A stretch of DNA of 64,000 nt from assembly GCF_001704415.2 (NCBI RefSeq), contig NC_030808.1, positions 132,013,089 through 132,077,088 of the forward strand, read 5' to 3'. Position 1 is the first letter of the stretch, and the number at the start of each line of letters is the position of its first letter. Below are positions 58,310 to 64,000 of this stretch, piece by piece. The notes under the pieces were generated by a model, which did no database searches, had not been told where the DNA came from, and saw only the letters and a list, made by a program, of their open reading frames with translations. A program made the translations under genes and the position numbers. The stretch is from Capra hircus (taxonomy: Eukaryota > Chordata > Mammalia > Artiodactyla > Bovidae).

Positions 58310-60454
58310 GTTTTTAATAGCTTTATTGAATTAGAATTGACATACAATAAAGTGTATGTATTTAAATTGTACACTTTAAATTGTATAATTAAGTTTTGAC
58401 GTAAGTATACACTTGTGAAAACATGTCACTGCAGTTAAGAAACTTTTTTTTGTTAGTGCCTCTTTTATTGAGATGTAATTGATGTGTAACATAATAGTTT
58501 CAGGTATACAACATAATAATTTGATATTTGTATGTATTGCACAGTGGTCACCACAATAAGTCTAGTAAATGTCCATCAATACACAGTTACAATTTTTTTT
58601 TCTTGTGATAACTTTTAATACTGTTAGATTATATATTTTAGTTACTTTAAAATATATAATATAACATTATTAAATGTAGTCACCATGCTGTACGTTTCAT
58701 CCCTTGGACTTAACTTATTTTATAACTGGAAGTTTGTACCTTTTGGTTACCTTTACCCATTTTACCCACCCTATCTCCTGCCTCTGAGAACTATCAATGT
58801 CCTCTGTATTTGTGAGTTGGTGTTCTGTTTTGTTTTAAAATTTTTAGATTCCATATTTAAGAGATCATGTATTATTTCTCTTTCTCTGTGTGACTTATCA
58901 TAATGCCCCCATGGTCCATCCATTTTTCACAAATAAGATTTTCTTCTTTTTTATAAGTGAATAATATTTAATTGCATATATATATATAGCTACATATAGA
59001 GGTGTGTGTGCATGCGTGTGTACACACACGCACATGTATATATATGAAATGTTTTCTTTATGTAACATGCAATCTAAGTTGCTTCCCGCCATGTTTTGGC
59101 TATTGTGAATAATGCTGCAGTGAACATGAGAATGCAGATCTCTCTGAGATAACGTTTTCATTTCCTTTGGGCAGATGCTGAGAAGTGGAAGTGCTGGATC
59201 ATGTAGTAGTTCTATTTTTAATATTTGAGGAACTTTCATACTGTTTTCTGTGGTAGTTACACCAATTTATATTTCCATCGACAGTATACAAGTGTTCCCT
59301 TTTCTCCATATTCTCACCAAGACTTATTTTTTTCTCTTTTTGATTATAGCCAAAGAGTTGGACATGACTTAGCAACTGAACAAAATTCTAGTACATGTGA
59401 AGTGGTAACTCATTTTGACTTGATTTGCATTTTCCTGATGGTTAGTTATATTGAGTGTCTTTACATGTACATATTGGTCATATGTATGCCTTTGAAAACA
59501 GTATCTATTGAGATTTTCTACTCGTTTTTAAATTGGATTTTTTTTTTTGCTATTGAGTTGTATGAGTTCTTTATGTATTTTTGATATTAACCCCTTATCA
59601 GATATATGGCTTAGAAATATTTTCTCCCATACGGTAGGTTGCCTTTTTACTTTGTTGATGGTTTCCTTTGCTGTATAGAAAATTTTTAGTTTGATATTGT
59701 CCCACTTGCTTTTTGTTTCCTTTGCTTGTGGTATCAAATTCAAAAAATCATTAGCAAGACTAATGCCAAGGGTCTTAGCACCTATAGTTTCTTTTAGGAG
59801 TTTTATGGCTTCAGGTCTTACATTCAGCTTTAATCATTTTGAATAAATTTTTGTGCATGATGTAAGATGGTGGTCCAATTTCTTTCTTTTGCATGTGGCT
59901 GTCCAGTTTTCCCAACACTAGTTATTGAGATTGTTCTTTCCTTGTGTATTTTTGGCTCATTTGTCATAAATTAATTGACTGTATAGTCTTGATTTTATTT
60001 CTGGCCTCTGTATTCTGTTTCATTGTTTCTGGGCTCTGTATTCTGTTTCAACTGTTTTGTTGCCAATATAATACTGTTTTGAAATTAGGAAGTGTGATGC
60101 CTCCAGGTTTGTTACACTTTCTCAAGATTGCTTTGGCTATTCATGGTCTCCTAGGGCTCCATACAAATTTTTGGATTGTTCTGTGAAAAATGCTGTTGAA
60201 ATTTTGATAGGGATTTCATTGAATCTGTTGATTGTTTTGAGTAGTATGGGCATATTAACAGCATTAGTTTTTTAAATTCGTGAGCATGGTATATCCGTTT
60301 ATTTCTGTCATTTTCAGTTTTTTTCCATAGGTGTCTTCTAATTTAAAATGTACTTCTTTCTTCTCCATTAAATTTATTCCTAGGCATTTATTCTTTTTGA
60401 TACAATTGTGAATAGGACTTTTTTTTGTTACTTCCTAAAATCAATTTTTTGGGG
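58310..60454 (-). mobile_element. L1 3' UTR and ORF2, minus
   Basis: AATAGCTTTATTGAATTAGA opens an old inverted 3' end. From about 58450 a second one starts (TTTCAGGTATACAACATAAT) and runs into ORF2 (TAATGCTGCAGTGAACATG, AGATTGCTTTGGCTATTCAT). A TG-rich microsatellite lies near 59003-59043. All frames broken. Confidence 0.85.
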
Positions 60455-60732
60455 GATGGTGTTCATGTTTGAATTTTAAGTATATGGTTTTAGTTTTGAC
60501 AAATGTATAGGTTTTTGTAACCACTACCACCATAATCAAGATGAAACCATTTTCAGCACTCCAAGAGAGTTTCCTCATATTTCCTTTAGTCATTATCTCA
60601 GGCAAATATAGTTACATTGTATGTGACAGAATATTTCAATAGAACAGATAGAATCAATAAGTGTATATAGTTTTGCTTTTGGCTTCTTTTGGTGAGGCCG
60701 TGTCTTTTAAAAGTCATGCATGTTGTTGTATG

Positions 60733-61358
60733 GGCTTCCCTCATAGCTCAGTTGGTAAAGAATCCGCCTGCAAGCCACCTGCATGAAGGCAATGGCACTC
60801 CAGTACTCTTGCCTGGAAAATCCCATGGACAGAGGAGCCTGGTTGGCTATACTCCATGGGGTTGCTAAGAGTCGGACACGACCGAGCGACTTCACTTTCA
60901 CTTCCAAGTGACTTCACTTTCACTTATCACTTTCATGCATTGGAGAAGGAAATGGTAACCCACTCCAGTGTTCTTGCCTGGAGAATCCCAGGGACGGGGG
61001 AGCCTGGTGGGCTGCCGTCTCTGGGGTCGCACAGAGTCGGATACGACTGAAGTGACTTAGCAGCAGCAGCAGCAGCAGGTCACCTGCAATGCAGGAGACC
61101 CCGGGTTGATTCCTGAGTCGGGAAGATGAGCTGGAGAAGGGATAGGCTACCCACTCCAGTATTCTTGGGCTTCCCTTGTGGATTAGCTGGTAAAGAATCC
61201 ACCCGTAATGCGGGAGACCTGGGTTTCATTCCTGGGTTGGGAAGGTCTACTGGAGAAGGGAAAGATGACCCACTCTAGTATTACGGCCTGGAGAATTCTA
61301 GGACTGTATAGGCCATGGGGTCGCAAAGAGTCGGATACAACTCAGTGACTTTCACTTT
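60733..61358 (+). mobile_element. Cluster of about four Bov-tA units within one target duplication
   Basis: Units at about 60733-60911, 60935-61056 (head missing), 61078-61168 (head half only) and 61169-61358, all plus. An (AGC)n run at 61057-61077 separates the second and third. The only duplication found is CATGTTGTTGTATG at 60719-60732 and 61359-61372, 14 bp, perfect, around the whole cluster. Confidence 0.88.
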
Positions 61359-61466
61359 CATGTTGTTGTATGTATCAGTATTTTTCTCTTTTTTATTGAT
61401 GCAAAGCATTCTGTTGTTTGAATGTATTCAATTTGTCTAGTCCCGTGTTGACATTTTTGGCTGTTA

Positions 61467-62737
61467 CTGGTGTGGCCAATAAGTTTGTTCAATTTTTTCC
61501 AATGATGACTCTATAGCACTTAGTTATCTTTAACTTAATTCGAAAGAATTTTGTTAGATTGTTTTGTGACAACTGTGAGTTAAAAAAAAACTTACCAGAA
61601 CTGGCGAATTTTTGTGTAGACATTATAATATTGAAGAAGGAAGAAAAAAAAGCAACATTTTTGGCATATTATGCTTTAGTATTTCAACAAAGGTAGAAAC
61701 CCAACTGAAATGGAAAAAAGTATTTGTACAGTGTATGGAGAAGGTATGTGCTGTGTCTGATAAAAGATGTCAAAAGTAATTCGCAAAGTTTCATGCTGGA
61801 TATTTCTCAAAGGATGATGCTCCATGGTTGGGTAGACCAGTTGAAATTGATAGCAGTCAGATTGAGACCTTAATTGAAAACAATCAATGTTCTACCACTT
61901 GAGAGATTGCCAACATAGTCAAAATATCTAAATTGGCCGTTGAGAATCATTGGCACCAGCTTGGTTTTGTTAATTGCTTTGTTGTTTGGCATCCACCTAA
62001 GTTAAGTGGGAAAAAAAAAAAAACCCTTCTTGTCCCTATTTCTGCATGTGATTGTCTACTTAAATGTAACAAAAATGTTCTGTTTTTAAAACATTGTGAG
62101 GAGTGATGAAAACTGGATAGTGTAAGTAATGTGGGACAAGTGAAATGCACCACTACCAACCATACCAAAGACCAGTCTTCATCCAAAGAAGGTGATGTTG
62201 TGTGCATGCTGGGATTGGAAAGGGGTTTTCTCTTATGAGTTCATTCTGGAAAACCAAACGATTAATTCCAACAAGTGCGGCTCCCAGGTAGACCAACTGA
62301 AAGCAGCACTTGATGAAAAGCATCTGAATTAGTCAACAGAAAATGCATAATCTTATATAAGGATAATCCAAGACTGCCTGTTTCTTTGTTGACCAGGCAA
62401 AAACTGTTATAGCTTGGCTGGGAAGTTCTGATTCATCTGCTGTATTCACCAGAGATTGTACCTTCAGATTTCCATTTATTTTGATCTTTGCAAAATTCTT
62501 TTAATGGAAAAAAGTTTTAATTCCCTGGAAGATTGTAAAAGGCACCTGGTACAGTTCTTTGCTCAAAAAGATGAAAAGTTTTGGGAAGATGGAATTATGA
62601 AGTTGCCTGAAAAATTGCAGAAGATAGTGAAACAAAATGCTTGGTGAACACATTGTTCAGTAGAGTTCTTGGTGAAAATGACAAGTGTGTCTTTTGTTTT
62701 TACTTTAAAACCAAAGGAACATTTTTCGCTAACCCAG
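61467..62737 (+). mobile_element. Mariner DNA transposon (Mariner1_BT-like)
   Basis: 1271 bp between TA dinucleotides (61465-61466 and 62738-62739), close to the ~1.3-kb full length of mariners. Left end CTGGTGTGGCCAATAAG and inverted right end CTGGGTTAGCGAAAAATG form diverged terminal repeats. The body reads as a cattle-type mariner. Inserted in an old L1. Confidence 0.88.
61610..62647 (+). pseudogene. Mariner transposase remnant
   Basis: A mariner transposase (DDD family) frame riddled with stops and indels. The best-preserved part is 62456-62647, ending in NSLEDCKRHLVQFFAQKDEK and LPEKLQKIV, the typical C-terminus. An A-run near 62010-62023 marks one slippage. It cannot encode an active enzyme. 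Confidence 0.85.
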
Positions 62738-62850
62738 TAGAAATAAATTCTTCTCAAACATTTGTGTAGAAGTCTTTGTGTGGATGTAAGTTTTCATTTC
62801 CATAGATAATGTCAGTTCACATTGTCTAAAAATGTCATTTCTCTTATATG

Positions 62851-63352
62851 ACTATTTTATCATTATCATGTCTGAGAAAAATACCAATGATTTGTTTTTT
62901 ATTGTAATATAATGCTTTGTTCAAATTTACCTAGTTGATTTCAAAGGTCTTTCATAGTGTCTTTTCCTTCCCTTATGTGTATAGGCAACCCACTGCATCA
63001 AGGCCCATGGTTATGTCTTTGTTCTCTTGTCATCTAGAATAACTCATGCTCTTTTCCTTGTAAGATACTGACTTTTTACTAGGCAAGACTGCTTATTTTT
63101 AAAATGTCTCAACCGGGTTTTTTTTTTTTTTTTTTAATTGTTTCAGAGGTATTCTTTAACTTGTTTCTTTATCTTCTGTATTCCTTGTGAACTGAAAACA
63201 CTGAATGATTGTGTTTGCTGAAAACTTTTTAGTTACAACTAGTTTTTACCATAAAGTCTCTTCACTCTCTGATAATGTTAAGTATGTTCTGAGCCCAGGA
63301 TGAATTTCATTTATTATTTCATTTTTGGGAGGAAAAATTGTACTAGTTATAA
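62851..63352. other. Unclassified non-coding DNA
   Basis: A T-run lies at 63118-63136. No gene recognised. Confidence 0.4.
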
Positions 63353-63549
63353 TAGTGAAGTGAAGTTGCTCAGTTGTGTCCGACTCTCTGCAACCCAGTC
63401 CACGGGGTTGCATCCATCCGCGGGATTTTCGAGGCAAGAATGCTGGAGTGAGTTGCCATTTCCTTCTCCAGGGAATCTTCCGACCCAGAGATCAAACCCA
63501 GGTCTCCTGCATTGTAGGCAGATGCTTTACCGTCTGAGCCACCAGGGAA
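63353..63549 (-). mobile_element. Bov-tA SINE, full length, minus
   Basis: Inverted tail GAAGTTGCTCAGTTGTGTCC to inverted tRNA head GTCTGAGCCACCAGGGAAG. Overlapping frames on both strands are SINE artefacts. Confidence 0.92.
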
Positions 63550-64000
63550 GTGTTCATAATATATTATAATTATGTAATTATTAGATAATATATTATATAA
63601 TATAGTAGAACACATGAGTCGTTAAATCTAAAAGGAGTAGCAAGTTTAACAAAGATAAATTTAGGTCATCAGAAATGACGACTTGATGTAGGGATTAGAA
63701 AACTAATATAACAATCCAACAACCCCTATGTCAAGTTGTATATATATGCTACAGTGTTACTACCTCAATATTTTAATCTCTTTTTCATAACTAATATCTA
63801 AAGAGAAAGGAGAAGTTTTTCATTTCAACGCCTGCCCATTAGATGACACAGTCCTTGGTCTCCAATTTTGTTTTCCCTGTGCATGAAAAAAACCCCCTTG
63901 GCTAAATTTTGAACAATTTTAACGTCAAAAAGAATAACTATAATTGATTATAGAAAATGTAAGAACTGTGAATACGCAAGGGTACTCAATAAGACATAAT
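63550..64000. other. AT-rich non-coding end of window
   Basis: A near-palindromic AT tract (ATAATATATTATAATTATG) lies at 63556-63606. No gene or known repeat is seen beyond it. Confidence 0.45.

Larger units (their letters stand above)
60455..62850 (-). mobile_element. Older L1 3' UTR, minus, split by a SINE cluster and a mariner
   Basis: GACAAATGTATAGGTTTTTG and AACCACTACCACCATAATC begin it. The text resumes after the SINEs (GCAAAGCATTCTGTTGTTTG) and again after the mariner (TGTGTAGAAGTCTTTGTGTG). The three pieces join in L1 order, which makes the L1 the oldest layer. Confidence 0.7.

Noticed and set aside
1..64000. CRISPR arrays, operons, prophage or bacterial defence systems
   Set aside because: The window is vertebrate DNA. 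The short tandem repeats found lack spacer structure and there are no prokaryotic genes.

Overview
This is a 64 kb piece of ruminant nuclear DNA, not microbial. Three repeat types set the lineage. There are many BovB (RTE-class) LINE fragments and their Bov-tA SINE partners, which carry the hallmark end (C)AGTTCAGTTGCTCAGT. There are bovid-type L1 3' ends. There are tRNA-derived SINEs of the cetartiodactyl CHR type. The species (cattle, buffalo, sheep, goat or deer) cannot be fixed by reading alone.

Layout. About 1.48-3.08 kb is a strong CpG island with CCAAT boxes and matches for E2F, NRF1, YY1 and (twice) CTCF. It ends in a near-consensus plus-strand splice donor at 2355/2356, so it is best read as the promoter and untranslated first exon of a housekeeping-type gene. 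No convincing coding exon follows. The remaining ~61 kb looks like a very long first intron, or intergenic DNA. I cannot name the gene. The island may fire in both directions, but no minus-strand exon was found.

Everything downstream is a layered record of transposon insertions. Old layers are L2, MIR, MER20, MER5, MLT1 and ancient L1M. Middle layers are a mariner, a CHR SINE pair and artiodactyl L1. Young layers are BovB, Bov-tA, a bovid L1 at 18.1-20.0 kb and a solo LTR at 52.2 kb. Several insertions are complete enough to show target-site duplications. Nesting gives relative ages: MER20 inside L2, mariner and a SINE cluster inside an old L1, and a solo LTR inside L1. All reverse-transcriptase and transposase reading frames are broken. 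Almost all L1 pieces lie on the minus strand, as expected for L1s retained in an intron of a plus-strand gene.

No undescribed biological system was found. The items most worth checking are the promoter with paired CTCF motifs, a twin-primed BovB, a SINE cluster bounded by one target duplication, a BovB fragment between 84-bp direct repeats, a poly(A)-only insertion with a 15-bp duplication, and a short open frame with an EF-hand-like loop at 21.2-21.3 kb.
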